DNA of 64,000 nucleotides, from positions 5,270,001 to 5,334,000 of the forward strand of contig OZ255847.1 of assembly GCA_965277855.1 (NCBI GenBank), in the 5' to 3' direction. Origin of the DNA: Bog-105 sp965277855. Its GTDB lineage: Bacteria; Acidobacteriota; Terriglobia; Bryobacterales; Bryobacteraceae. Positions 51,893 to 61,434 of the stretch are shown in pieces. The first letter of the stretch is position 1, and every line of letters begins with the position of its first letter. A program made the translations under genes and the position numbers. Below the pieces are notes generated by a model that did not search any database, was not told the DNA's origin, and saw nothing but the letters and a program-made list of their open reading frames with translations.

Positions 51893-54800
51893 GCCGTCGC
51901 TACTCTCATGGGCTGAAAGGCTTCTAGTGCGTGCTTCAAAGAAGAATACGCGTGCTCCGGTGAGAGAAGTTTCTGAATCGCCCTAACCTGCTCGCTATTA
52001 AAACGATGATTCTCCGGATCTCTCAGTATGTCGATTAAGCGCTCCTGGAATTCAAACCAATCGGTGGCCACTCGACATAGAGCAGCTAACTCGGGATCAA
52101 GACCATCGATGCCGGTCGGCCAGGTCACTAAAGGGCGAAGGAAGCTCAGCGCTTCGAGTGTTTTCACTTTGAGTCCCGTGCCCGCCAGTACGGGATTGAT
52201 TACGACCATCGCTTCCCGGTACAACTCGGAGAGATTCTCAACGGGACCCAAAAGCGTCACATTGCGAGGGTTGAGCTTCACCGAGCCACACACTTTGCCT
52301 GCCACGAATAGCTTCGCCTCCGGCACCGCATCCAGGACCTGCGGCCACGCGAAGCGCAGAAAATCTCGCAGTCCCTTAGCATTCATTGCGTTGTCGGAAC
52401 CGACAAACGTGATGATCGGTTTCTGCGCTGGTGTCAAATCGCTCGTAACAGGAAAGTCGACTCCCGCCGTAATCACTTTTCTCGCCCCGCCAAGCACATC
52501 CCCTAACTCGGCTTGTTCCTCTGGTTGGATCGCCAGAATCAAATCAGCGCGGCACAGTCTTTCTCGCTCTTCCCCGGCCGATAGGCACAATCCATCTGAA
52601 ACTCCATACGCCACCACTTTGCGTTGCTTAGTGGAAAAAACATCGTGAGTGTCGATGACTTTTAAAACCTTCGAATGCAGTACCGGGAGGAGTCGTGACA
52701 TAAAGACGTATTCCGCTACCACAATGCAGGATTTCCTGGTTTCTACAAGTGCCCTGGTCACCGCCATCAGGGCGTCATGACAAAACGTTCGCTCTGTGCC
52801 TAGCAGATCGAGCTCCCGTGCCCCAAATAGCTGATCTTCGCCCAGAACCTCGGCGTAAGAAGGGGCGATTTTCGAGTCGAGAGCGGCCACTGTTGTCCGG
52901 TCCAGCTCGTTCAAAATACCGGTAGTCTCACCATTCCGAAGGCAGAGCAGAGCGCTCCCATATTGCTCTGCCAAGCCTGCCACATCCGTGTCCGAGAATT
53001 TGTCGTGCGGCAGCGGCGAAATGATCGGAATTATTTCGAAATCCTCGGTTTGCAGCCATTGCAGTAAGCGGCTGATGCGATACTCGTTGCCCGCGCGCGG
53101 CGCATGTGGAGAAACATGGCTTACGCAAAAAACAGTTGGCAGGTCATCCCGGGCAACACGCGTCTCCGCGGCATTACTCTCCAAAAAACGAAACTGGAAT
53201 CGTACTTCGCTAGGCTCAGCGGCTGCTGGAACCTCGTGAGTTGCGCGATCGGAAGACTTGGCAGCCATCCCGGTGAAGTGAACGAGCGGATTGATGCCGA
53301 GTTCCTCTAATTCCGGGTGGTCACGCAGATAGCTCACCGTGCTAAAGAAAGCATTGGGATCTCTGCCTTCTGCCGCTCCGCCCCTCACCAGGTAATGCGC
53401 CAGAGGGTTGATACCCAAGGCGCGTAATTTGGGATTCTTGCGCAGATAGAAGAGTGAATCGAAGAAGGGACTGGGATTTCGTCCTTCGAGTGCGCCGGCA
53501 TCGATGTAGTGAATCAGCGGGTTCTGCCGGGTGGCCCGCACATCTGGATACTGCTTCAGGTAATACGAGGTATCGAACAGCGGGTTCGGGTTGAAACCGT
53601 TGGCGCCTTTCCTGAGAAAATGCTCCAGCGGTGTTTGACTCGCCGGGATCACTGCACCATATTGATGCTGGTAGAACGATGTATCAAACAAGTCGCAAGG
53701 GGCCAGGCCAAGCTTTGCGCCTTCTCGTAAGTAATGCGCAATCGGATCTTCGCCACTCGTCAATAGCAGCGGACACTGCTCGAGATAGAAATCAATGTCG
53801 AACAGGATGTGGGGACTTGTTCGCTGAGCAATATCCGATTCCAGATAATGGATCAGCGGATTGCAATCGTTGGCTTTGCCCTTTGCTTTCCAGCGATAGT
53901 AGGGGGAATCGAAAAGAAGATGCGGCGTTCTCATCTCGATCCCACCTGCTTCCAGGTAATGGATCAGCGGATTGGTGTCTCCCGAGATGTCCGGATATAC
54001 GGCACAGTAGTAAGCGCAATCGAACAAATGGTGTGGGTTTCCGCTTCGAAATCCGCCCGTCACAAAACTCAGTAAGGGGTTGGCATTGCGGCCGATTAGC
54101 TCCGGGTTTTGCTCGAGGTAGTAACTGTTGTCGAAAAGCACATGTGGATCGCGATCTTCGAGCCAGCCGTGATACAGATAGTGGACGAGTGGGTTCTGAC
54201 CCAGCGCCGCGACATCCGGGTTGAGCGCGAGATAACGGCCATTATTAAAGAGAACGTGAGGATTGCGCGCTTCCCGCGATCCAATTTGCAAATAGTGAAG
54301 CAGGGGATTAACGTCTGATTCGCGCACGTCCGGATTCTCATCCAGGTACTTGCCGGTATTGAAGAGCGGATGAGGATTACGCCGCTCGCGCCAACCTTCG
54401 TGTATGAAGTGGATGAATGGATTAGCACCGCTCTCAGCCACATCTCGATTTTGTGCGAGATACCAGCGGCTGTCGAAAAGCGGATTGGGATCGAACCCTT
54501 TCGCAGCGCCGCGCGAAAGGTAATGCCCAACCGGATCGTGCCTCGCCTCTTCTGACAAGTTGTGATGCGTCAAATAAAAGGCCGTATCAAACAGTCCCGA
54601 TTCCGTGATCAGGTCCCGTTCCGGGGAAGCGCTCGGCTGGCTGGCGTGAGTGGAATCAAATAAATGGTCAGGATCCTCGTTGTCGCGGAATCCATTCGCC
54701 GCAAAATGCAGCAGAGGATTCGTATCCTGCCCGGCAAGCTCCGGGTGCTGTTCGAGATAGTAGCTGTTATCGAATAGCGAATGTGGATCGCGGTCTTCCC

Positions 54801-55359
54801 GCCAGCCGTGAGACAGGTAATGGGCAAGCGGGTTTTGCCCGTGCGCTGCCACATCCGGGTTGAGCGCTAGATAACGGCCATTATCAAAAATTACATGAGG
54901 ATTGCGTGCTTCCTTTGATCCGGTTTGTAAATAGTGAAGCAGCGGGTTGACTCCCAATTCGCGCACATCTGGATTTTCGTCCAGGTACTTGCCGATATCG
55001 AAAAGCGGATGAGGATTGCGCCGCTCGCTCCAGCCCCGGTCGATGAAATGAACGAACGGATTGGCATGGCTCTGAGCCACGTCCGGATTCTGCTCGAGAT
55101 ACCAGGAGCCGTCGAAAAGCGGGTTGGGAACAAACCCTTGCGCCGCGCCGTAACGCAAATAGTGTCTGATCGGATCCCGGCCGGCTGCCTCCGAAAGTTT
55201 GTTGTGCAATAAGTAAAAGGCAGTATCGAAGAGCCCGGATTGGGCGATCCGGTCATATTCACTCGGAGCGCTCATCCGCTGATGGCGCTCTCCCTTGACC
55301 GCGCCGATAATAATTCGGGGGGAACGCCTGACGTACTGCTTCCAATTGCTCCATTTCAT
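51889..55359 (-). CDS. repeat-rich glycosyltransferase: 17 x 38-residue repeats + GT4 domain
   Basis: A 1156-residue protein. Residues 43-700 are 17 tandem units of about 38 residues with the pattern LFDxxYYLxxNPDVxxxGxNPLxHYLxxGxxEGRNPHP. Units 1-5 (43-232) reappear as units 6-10 (256-444), each block preceded by a similar leader ending SGLFDTAFYL, so a five-unit block was duplicated. From about 730 there is a GT-B domain (TVFCVSHVSPHAPRAGNEYRISRLLQWL; IITFVGSDNAMNAKGLRDFLRF; VINPVLAGTGLKVKTLEALSFLRPLVTWPTGIDGL). Similar repeats occur in other large O-antigen transferases and may bind polymer or measure length (inference). No signal peptide. First gene of the minus-strand group; its stop overlaps the start of the two-domain glycosyltransferase gene by four bases. 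Confidence 0.88.
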   Translation of the reverse strand: MKWSNWKQYVRRSPRIIIGAVKGERHQRMSAPSEYDRIAQSGLFDTAFYLLHNKLSEAAGRDPIRHYLRYGAAQGFVPNPLFDGSWYLEQNPDVAQSHANPFVHFIDRGWSERRNPHPLFDIGKYLDENPDVRELGVNPLLHYLQTGSKEARNPHVIFDNGRYLALNPDVAAHGQNPLAHYLSHGWREDRDPHSLFDNSYYLEQHPELAGQDTNPLLHFAANGFRDNEDPDHLFDSTHASQPSASPERDLITESGLFDTAFYLTHHNLSEEARHDPVGHYLSRGAAKGFDPNPLFDSRWYLAQNRDVAESGANPFIHFIHEGWRERRNPHPLFNTGKYLDENPDVRESDVNPLLHYLQIGSREARNPHVLFNNGRYLALNPDVAALGQNPLVHYLYHGWLEDRDPHVLFDNSYYLEQNPELIGRNANPLLSFVTGGFRSGNPHHLFDCAYYCAVYPDISGDTNPLIHYLEAGGIEMRTPHLLFDSPYYRWKAKGKANDCNPLIHYLESDIAQRTSPHILFDIDFYLEQCPLLLTSGEDPIAHYLREGAKLGLAPCDLFDTSFYQHQYGAVIPASQTPLEHFLRKGANGFNPNPLFDTSYYLKQYPDVRATRQNPLIHYIDAGALEGRNPSPFFDSLFYLRKNPKLRALGINPLAHYLVRGGAAEGRDPNAFFSTVSYLRDHPELEELGINPLVHFTGMAAKSSDRATHEVPAAAEPSEVRFQFRFLESNAAETRVARDDLPTVFCVSHVSPHAPRAGNEYRISRLLQWLQTEDFEIIPIISPLPHDKFSDTDVAGLAEQYGSALLCLRNGETTGILNELDRTTVAALDSKIAPSYAEVLGEDQLFGARELDLLGTERTFCHDALMAVTRALVETRKSCIVVAEYVFMSRLLPVLHSKVLKVIDTHDVFSTKQRKVVAYGVSDGLCLSAGEERERLCRADLILAIQPEEQAELGDVLGGARKVITAGVDFPVTSDLTPAQKPIITFVGSDNAMNAKGLRDFLRFAWPQVLDAVPEAKLFVAGKVCGSVKLNPRNVTLLGPVENLSELYREAMVVINPVLAGTGLKVKTLEALSFLRPLVTWPTGIDGLDPELAALCRVATDWFEFQERLIDILRDPENHRFNSEQVRAIQKLLSPEHAYSSLKHALEAFQPMRVATA
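53260..55233 (-). repeat. coding tandem repeat, 17 units of ~114 bases
   Basis: Protein-level tandem units of 37-39 residues with period near 114 bases. Units 1-5 (55233-54664) and 6-10 (54594-54028) form a block duplication with a 69-base spacer; paired units (1/6, 2/7, 3/8, 4/9, 5/10) resemble each other much more than their neighbours. Units 11-17 are more diverged, and unit 17 is incomplete. Confidence 0.9.
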
Positions 55360-55394
55360 CTCGAAACACTTACTATAAACCGCGCGCGGTCCTG

Positions 55395-56249
55395 CTACGC
55401 GGTCGCCAATTCCCTGGCCGCCAACATCCGCTGACTTCGCGTCGTAATTTGAATTTCGATGATGTTAGCAATTGGACCTACAATAGCCAGTGCGTAATAA
55501 GGAGCGTGCACGTTCTCGAAGAGCCGGAGAATCATCTCGACCACTGCTACCAGGAAGGCCACCAGGCATTGCGCCCAGCGCGGCCTCACCGTTGTTCGCG
55601 GATCGGTAATCATGAAAAAGATAAATAGCTGATACATCGGCCCGGTGATGGGAGCGACTTCTGCCAAAAAGGGATGACCCGTAAAGAACGTGCGGATATA
55701 AGAAAGCACAACGAAGGAAACCACATAAGTTGCTGTAATGTGGAAACGCCTCACCCGTATCACAATCAGCACGCCGAGCACCCACACAATGAGCATTGGC
55801 CAGATCGTGTTGCCCCACTGAATGCTGAGCGTGGCCACATATTCGGGCACAAGCAGCAGCATTGCCGAGATCGCAAAATTCGAAGGATTCCAGAGATGAC
55901 GCCCGCGCCAGCGGATCACGTACTTCGACATGATCGCAAGTACACTGCACAGCGCATAAGGCCAGAATGCCGGTGAGCGAAGCAGGATCCCCACACTGAT
56001 GCCCGAAATGTAAGCGCTGGCCAAGTGTGGAAATTTGCGATACATAATCCATGCGAGGGCCACTTCGCAAAGCACGCTGGCTCCAATAGCAAGTAATGTC
56101 CGCGAAAGACTTTCGAGCAAGCCAAACGAGATTTGGCTTACCAGCAAGATCAATGTAATGAAGATCGGCGGCAGATAGCGGTTTTCCGCGCTGAAGAACC
56201 ACACGATAGGCGGTTTGGATTTCGTGGTTGCTATCGTCGCGGTGCTCAT
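55395..56249 (-). CDS. RnfD/NqrB-like membrane protein
   Basis: A 284-residue polytopic protein of the RnfD/NqrB family, the ion-translocating, flavin-carrying subunit of Rnf and Nqr complexes. Family-like segments are RWRGRHLWNPSNFAISAMLLLVPEY (about 113-137) and TGPMYQLFIFFMITDPRTTVRP (about 202-223). The canonical flavin-attachment motif (Ser/Thr-Gly-Ala-Thr) is not seen, and other Rnf subunits are absent from the window. It is shorter than standard RnfD (around 350). Its ATG overlaps the stop of the CRTAC1 gene by four bases (ATGA), so it is translationally coupled to it. Likely an electron- or ion-handling membrane partner for the extracytoplasmic FG-GAP proteins (inference). Confidence 0.78.
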   Translation of the reverse strand: MSTATIATTKSKPPIVWFFSAENRYLPPIFITLILLVSQISFGLLESLSRTLLAIGASVLCEVALAWIMYRKFPHLASAYISGISVGILLRSPAFWPYALCSVLAIMSKYVIRWRGRHLWNPSNFAISAMLLLVPEYVATLSIQWGNTIWPMLIVWVLGVLIVIRVRRFHITATYVVSFVVLSYIRTFFTGHPFLAEVAPITGPMYQLFIFFMITDPRTTVRPRWAQCLVAFLVAVVEMILRLFENVHAPYYALAIVGPIANIIEIQITTRSQRMLAARELATA

Positions 56250-58054
56250 TCCGGCTCTTTCACTTTATGCAGCGTATTCAAACGGGGTGCATTAATAATC
56301 TCTGAACGCCCGGACGGCCAGCGAACCTCCGCACGGTCGATATTCACGCTCTTACCCAGGCCGAAGTGCAGGCGTCGCGGGTTTTGTGCACAGAATCCAC
56401 TCCCGCCCGAGACTTCCTGCACTTGTTGCTGTCCATTCCAAAAAACCCGCACTTCGGCGCCGATAGCGCTGCGATTGCTTTCACGGCCTTCGAGCAGAAA
56501 TTCGACCCACTGATTTTCGGGAGTAACCTCGTTCTTGTACACCAGCAGGGGGCCACGCTGATTGGCCACCACTGCGTCGAGCGAGCCGTTGTTATTGAGA
56601 TCCGCCAAGACAACTGATCGTCCATCATAGCGATCTCTCACTCCAACCAGCTGCGACACCTCCTTGAACTGTCCGGCGCCGTCATTGATCCAGACACGCT
56701 TCTGCTGGTAACCGGAAAGGCTGCGTCCGCGCAACGAAGGCCAGTTTGCCGCATCCGAGATGATTGTCTTATTTCCGCCCGCCACTTTCGAATAGTCATA
56801 CCAGTAGCTCTGATCCTGATCAAGCGATACATTCCCGTTCACTTCATACAGATCCAGATAGCCATCGTTATTCAGGTCGCCGAACTGCGTACCGAAGCTC
56901 CAGCCCCCCAGCTCGACACCCAGCGCATTGGCCATATTCTCGTATTTGATGCTATCGCCGGATGTGCCCGGCCGGGGCATCCAGAGATTATTGCCCTGCA
57001 CCAGCACCCCTTCTTCGGAAATGTTGGAAACGAAGATGGAGTAGCGTCCCTGATTCAAAACATCGCCCACCGCTGCTGTCATTCCGCTCTTCGGCGCATA
57101 GCCCACGCCTGTCTCTTTACCAACCTCGCGGAAGCCGTGGCCGCCTTCGTTGAAGTACAACTCCGAGACGCCATAATCATTCGCTACAAACAAATCCGGG
57201 TAACCCGTTCCACGCAGATCGGCCGCTACCGCGGCGAGAGCCCAGCGCCGCGAATGAATGCCCATCTTCTCTGAAACTTCCTCAAAACGGCCATTGCCCA
57301 GATTGTGGAACAGATACTTGCGCCCGCCGTTTTGGGCGTATTCGAAGCTGTCAGGCATTATCTTCGTGTTTGATAACTTCCAGAGGTTCACGTCTTCGGG
57401 ATAGTAACCTCCGAGGAAAAGATCGAGCTTGCCATCGCGATCGTAATCGAACCAGATGGCGGTATTGGCGTTCACCCACGGGGGCAGACCGGCTTGCTCC
57501 GTCACCCGTGTGAAGTGTTTCCCGCCGTCATTGTGAAAGAGTTCTGGCTTGCCCCACTTGTACACCAGCACGTCTTCATAGCCGTCGTTATCGTAGTCGC
57601 CCCAAATGGCGCCCATACTTACGCCGGTTCCTGCTTTATTGATATCTCCGAGCCCGACCTGGTCCGCCACATCTTCAAATGTTCCGTTTCCAAGGTTGCG
57701 GTAAAGCGCGTTATGGCTGCCTTCGCCGCTATTGACGACATAGAGGTCATCCCAACCATCATGGTCAAAATCGACCACCGAAACCGCGGCCCCCATGGAA
57801 GCCACCTGCTCCATGATGTGTTTCAATTTCGGATCCAGCGTGGGCGCTTTGTGTACGAAGTTGATCCCGATCTGCCGTGAGACTTCCTGCATGTCGAATC
57901 CGTAGTGGCTAAGCGCCGCGGCGCGAGTCTGCGCCATCCCGGCTGACTGCCGCCTCTGCACAACGTACTTGTAAACTAGCGGAATCGCCAGAAGACAAGC
58001 GAAAACAATGCCGATCCACGCGCGGGCGGTTTTGCGCTGGGTGACTACTTCCAT
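56246..58054 (-). CDS. CRTAC1-family FG-GAP / ASPIC-UnbV protein, membrane-anchored
   Basis: A protein of about 602 residues with an N-terminal membrane helix (ARAWIGIVFACLLAIPLVYKYVV) and a beta-propeller of FG-GAP repeats with calcium loops (VDFDHDGWDDLYVV, GDYDNDGYEDVLV, FDYDRDGKLDLFL, ADLRGTGYPDLFV, GDLNNDGYLDLYE, ADLNNNGSLDAVV). The C-terminal ASPIC/UnbV-type domain includes SNRSAIGAEVRVFW and LHFGLGKSVNIDRAEVRWPSGRSE. The ATG at 58054 is preferred over 58108 because it lies in the stop region of the upstream gene (10-base overlap) and opens the basic stretch before the helix. Middle gene of a run of lipoprotein, CRTAC1 and RnfD-like protein. Ligand or enzymatic role unknown. Confidence 0.86.
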   Translation of the reverse strand: MEVVTQRKTARAWIGIVFACLLAIPLVYKYVVQRRQSAGMAQTRAAALSHYGFDMQEVSRQIGINFVHKAPTLDPKLKHIMEQVASMGAAVSVVDFDHDGWDDLYVVNSGEGSHNALYRNLGNGTFEDVADQVGLGDINKAGTGVSMGAIWGDYDNDGYEDVLVYKWGKPELFHNDGGKHFTRVTEQAGLPPWVNANTAIWFDYDRDGKLDLFLGGYYPEDVNLWKLSNTKIMPDSFEYAQNGGRKYLFHNLGNGRFEEVSEKMGIHSRRWALAAVAADLRGTGYPDLFVANDYGVSELYFNEGGHGFREVGKETGVGYAPKSGMTAAVGDVLNQGRYSIFVSNISEEGVLVQGNNLWMPRPGTSGDSIKYENMANALGVELGGWSFGTQFGDLNNDGYLDLYEVNGNVSLDQDQSYWYDYSKVAGGNKTIISDAANWPSLRGRSLSGYQQKRVWINDGAGQFKEVSQLVGVRDRYDGRSVVLADLNNNGSLDAVVANQRGPLLVYKNEVTPENQWVEFLLEGRESNRSAIGAEVRVFWNGQQQVQEVSGGSGFCAQNPRRLHFGLGKSVNIDRAEVRWPSGRSEIINAPRLNTLHKVKEPE

Positions 58055-61000
58055 AACTCGCTCGACAGACTCTCGGCAGGAATGTAACGCGTGTGAAATT
58101 GTTCCCAATCCGATTTATGACGCTGGTACACCGGATCATCTTCTAGATTCCGAACAGATCCTCGGTACTGTTTCATAGCGTGATCGGGCAACGGCAACAC
58201 GGTCGAAGAAAACTGGAAGCTGGTATCGCCTTCCTTCATCCAGCCGTCGCCTATAAGAATGTAGTCCCGTACCCAACCTGCTGGGGGCGCCGCTGCCGGA
58301 CGGAAGCGAAGCCGTAGTTCATCTCCACTGCCCGCTATTACATAACGATCATCCACACCGGCGAGCAGCGCCCGTACGTCGCCAAAACGTGTGTAGTAGC
58401 CCTCCATGGCGTGCCATTTGTTTCCAGTATTTGAAAGATGATCGTAATTCGGAATCTCCGGTGCACGGCTGTTTGCCTGAGTGATTTGCGAGAATCCGCG
58501 ATGGCAAAGATCCGCGCTTTCAAGCCGCAGCGGCTCTTCCCGGAGAGTGCTTTTCGGTAGACCGGCAGCCCACTGCAATCGATCCCAATAGATTTCCAGA
58601 TTTGTGCGCAGCCTGAGTTTGCGCGGCGCACCGGGTTGAAAGATGCCGGTCAAGTCGAGCATCACCGTCTTTTCTCGGCCGGCCGGTACGCCCAGATTTT
58701 TTCTCACCGTTACCCAGCGGCCATCGCGTGTAGGCACTTCGAGACTCAGATCTTGTAACTTCGCCTGGCGACCTTGATTGACGGCCACCAGAATCCCATC
58801 GTCCCAGGGATGGAGCCAGCCATCGCCCACCAGATACAAAGTTCCTTTGCGGGGCGCCGTTTCGGGCAGTTCCAGTTCTACCCAATGATCGTGTGCAACG
58901 CCCTGATAATTCCCAAGCTTGAACGTATCGAGATACCGCCGGTCCAGATTCCGAACGGCGGCGCTCACGTCCTCACCTTGATCGTCTTTGGCGCTGGCGA
59001 ACGACTGCAGATCTCCGGTGACGTACGCTTTCAGAGGCGCTGCAGGAACGGCCACGCGTTCATCGGCAAACACATTTGTGCCTGCCGGATGATCCATCGC
59101 CAGTAAGCCGTAATGATCGATGTAATACGTCTCCCAATACTCGTCAGTGATCCGCAGATCCAGTGTTCCATCGTGCGGCTGCAACTGATCGGCCGCAATC
59201 TTGAACCACTCTTGCGTCTGCTCAATGCGCGCGAACTGTCCTGTGCCATTGTGCGCACCCAAAGCGCCCGACATGGGCGCGACATCTTTCACGAACTGCA
59301 TGCGGCAGCCGTTCCAGGTATAGAGCAGGGGACAGGAACCCTTCAGCCTTTGATCTGCTAACAGAGTTTGTTTCGCGGTGGGCTCAAACTCGGTTTGAAT
59401 CAGGCCATTGGGCCAGACAATCCGCGCGAACTCCGCTTTCCGATGCTCACCTAAACCGAAATGCAACACCGGTGACGTGATGATTTGTTTTTGGGTGAGC
59501 AGTTCCGAACGGATCTCGATTTCGCCCCCTATGCCGAATGAATTGATCCGCTGATCGCCGCTAGTGGTAGCGGCTCGCGGACGAACATCTTGCCAGGAAT
59601 ACTGCTTGCCGCCACCATTCACTGTTTCAATAGCGTGCTGATTCCTTGAAAGACCGATCACGTTCAAACGACCGCTACTCGTCTCGAGAAAGCCGCCAAA
59701 ATCGCCTGGCAATTCCATGTTCAGCGCGGTAAAGCTATGTCCGTCACCTAGGAAAACTTGGTTATTTACCAGCAAATCCAAAGCGCCATTGTTGTCGAGA
59801 TCGCCTACCGCCAAACTTGGTTCACCAGCAAACGGTTTGACCTTGGCCAACTGCTCCACCGAGCGATCGGATACTCGCATCACCCGGCAATCCGCTTCGA
59901 GCACCACAAAATCCGGCAAGCCGTCGCCATTGACATCGGCCGCGGCCAATTGCAATGCCCGGCCGTTTAGTTCAGCCGGAGTACTGCGCAACCGGTAATC
60001 GCCCAGCCGTTCGTTCGCGAAAAGTTTGAGGTTGCCGTCTTTGTCGAGCAGCGCCACATCCGGGTCGCCATCCCCATCGATATCTGCGCTGGCAAAACGT
60101 GCGAGTCCTTCTACGCCGTGGAACGGATGAATTGCCGCGTAGCTACCATCGCCGTTATTGCGCAGCACCAGCGGTGCGCCCGATTGAGCGCCGAGTACCA
60201 CGTCCAGATCGCCATCCAAATCTACGTCAAAAGCCCAGGCGCCCGTATACGCTCCAGTCAGAATCGCCGCCGGTAGCTTCATCTTGGCTGTTACATCGGT
60301 AAAGTGCTCCGGCGATTCCTGCTGATAAAGCCGGATACCATGCGGCGTCGCCATCAGCAGGTCGGTTTTGAAATCGTAATTCAAATCAGCGGCAAGAATG
60401 GTTTCGTGGCTCAGATCGGTTTCGGCTCTTGGAAATGGCAGAACAGCGCTCCCAACATGCAGCGCGTGCGAGTCAGCCCAGATTACTTGCGCATGCTGCT
60501 TTTCGTCGGGCACAAATGTCCCGACCCACGCCACATTGTCGCCGGCCACTCCGGGCAAAGGCCGCGCTTCGAAGCGAAGGCTGGTATCCGAAGGACTTGG
60601 CTCGGAAGTGGGCGAAGGCAACCGGAGGAATTTCAAAAAAGGCTCCCCAGCCGACGTAACCGGCGTCTTCACTTCGTTCAGGCTTTGCCGGTAAGCGGGC
60701 ACCCGGACCAGTACGTTGCGCAAAAATTGTGCCTGAATCGCGGCCGGCCGCACGTTCGCGCTCTGCGCCGTCTCTTCCAGAGTTGCCAGTTGCTGCTGCG
60801 CTGTCATGGGCCATAGCGATTTTGTTTTCTGGAGACTGGCAATCGCCTGCCGCAGACTCGCCGCATCGTTGCGCTTGGCAGACAGTCTCACCACATCCAT
60901 CAGAACGGCTAGATTATTCGGGCGTTTTTCGAGGATCTGCTCGAAAAGCTTCTGCGCCGCCGCATCGCTGCCGGCCGAATTCTGCCGCTCGGTTTCCTGG

Positions 61001-61434
61001 CCCAGACCATAGAGCGCTTTCAGATTGCCGCTGTCGAGCGAAACTGCTTTTTTCAGGTGAAGCAGCGTTTCCGGCACTTGCCCGCGCCGGCTTTCGATCA
61101 CGCCCAATAGTGCTTCAATGCGGCTGTTATCGGGAACCAGCGCCTGTGCTTTGTGAACACTCGCAAAAGCTCCTTCGTAGTCTTGTTGGCGAAATTGCAG
61201 CAGCCCCAGATCAGCCCAGCCGGCGGGCTCGCCAGGCGCGATAGTGGTCGCACGAGTCAACCCTCGACGGGCATTTACATCCTCGCCGGATTGCAGAGCG
61301 GTTAACCCGAGATAGAACGCGCTACAGAGTTGCTGGTAACGTTCCGAGCCTACCGCAGGCAGGTCGGACGGGGGACGCGTACAGGCTGTCGCAAACAAAG
61401 CGACAGCCGATATGACTGCAAATTTGGACCTCAC
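58045..61434 (-). CDS. large lipoprotein: TPR + FG-GAP + ASPIC/UnbV + C-terminal unknown domain
   Basis: A 1129-residue exported protein. The signal peptide ends in a lipobox with Cys18 (LFATAC), so it is probably lipidated. Residues 30-240 are TPRs (GWADLGLLQFRQQDYEGAFASVHKAQALVPDN). Residues about 345-600 hold FG-GAP-like repeats (FDVDLDGDLDVVLG, ADIDGDGDPDVALL, ADVNGDGLPDFVVL, GDLDNNGALDLLV). An ASPIC/UnbV-type part follows (LHFGLGEHRKAEFARIVWPNGLIQ). The last 400 residues form an extra region with no recognised family, with two similar segments (LYLVGDGWLHPWDDG and DYILIGDGWMKEGDT). First gene of the run with the CRTAC1 and RnfD-like genes, and divergent from another CRTAC1 gene. Function unknown. 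Confidence 0.85.
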   Translation of the reverse strand: MRSKFAVISAVALFATACTRPPSDLPAVGSERYQQLCSAFYLGLTALQSGEDVNARRGLTRATTIAPGEPAGWADLGLLQFRQQDYEGAFASVHKAQALVPDNSRIEALLGVIESRRGQVPETLLHLKKAVSLDSGNLKALYGLGQETERQNSAGSDAAAQKLFEQILEKRPNNLAVLMDVVRLSAKRNDAASLRQAIASLQKTKSLWPMTAQQQLATLEETAQSANVRPAAIQAQFLRNVLVRVPAYRQSLNEVKTPVTSAGEPFLKFLRLPSPTSEPSPSDTSLRFEARPLPGVAGDNVAWVGTFVPDEKQHAQVIWADSHALHVGSAVLPFPRAETDLSHETILAADLNYDFKTDLLMATPHGIRLYQQESPEHFTDVTAKMKLPAAILTGAYTGAWAFDVDLDGDLDVVLGAQSGAPLVLRNNGDGSYAAIHPFHGVEGLARFASADIDGDGDPDVALLDKDGNLKLFANERLGDYRLRSTPAELNGRALQLAAADVNGDGLPDFVVLEADCRVMRVSDRSVEQLAKVKPFAGEPSLAVGDLDNNGALDLLVNNQVFLGDGHSFTALNMELPGDFGGFLETSSGRLNVIGLSRNQHAIETVNGGGKQYSWQDVRPRAATTSGDQRINSFGIGGEIEIRSELLTQKQIITSPVLHFGLGEHRKAEFARIVWPNGLIQTEFEPTAKQTLLADQRLKGSCPLLYTWNGCRMQFVKDVAPMSGALGAHNGTGQFARIEQTQEWFKIAADQLQPHDGTLDLRITDEYWETYYIDHYGLLAMDHPAGTNVFADERVAVPAAPLKAYVTGDLQSFASAKDDQGEDVSAAVRNLDRRYLDTFKLGNYQGVAHDHWVELELPETAPRKGTLYLVGDGWLHPWDDGILVAVNQGRQAKLQDLSLEVPTRDGRWVTVRKNLGVPAGREKTVMLDLTGIFQPGAPRKLRLRTNLEIYWDRLQWAAGLPKSTLREEPLRLESADLCHRGFSQITQANSRAPEIPNYDHLSNTGNKWHAMEGYYTRFGDVRALLAGVDDRYVIAGSGDELRLRFRPAAAPPAGWVRDYILIGDGWMKEGDTSFQFSSTVLPLPDHAMKQYRGSVRNLEDDPVYQRHKSDWEQFHTRYIPAESLSSELWK

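Noticed and set aside
53260..55233. Regularly spaced direct repeats that could suggest a CRISPR array
   Set aside because: The period is about 114 bases, the frame is open throughout, similarity is at protein level, and there are no short identical repeats with unique spacers or cas genes.
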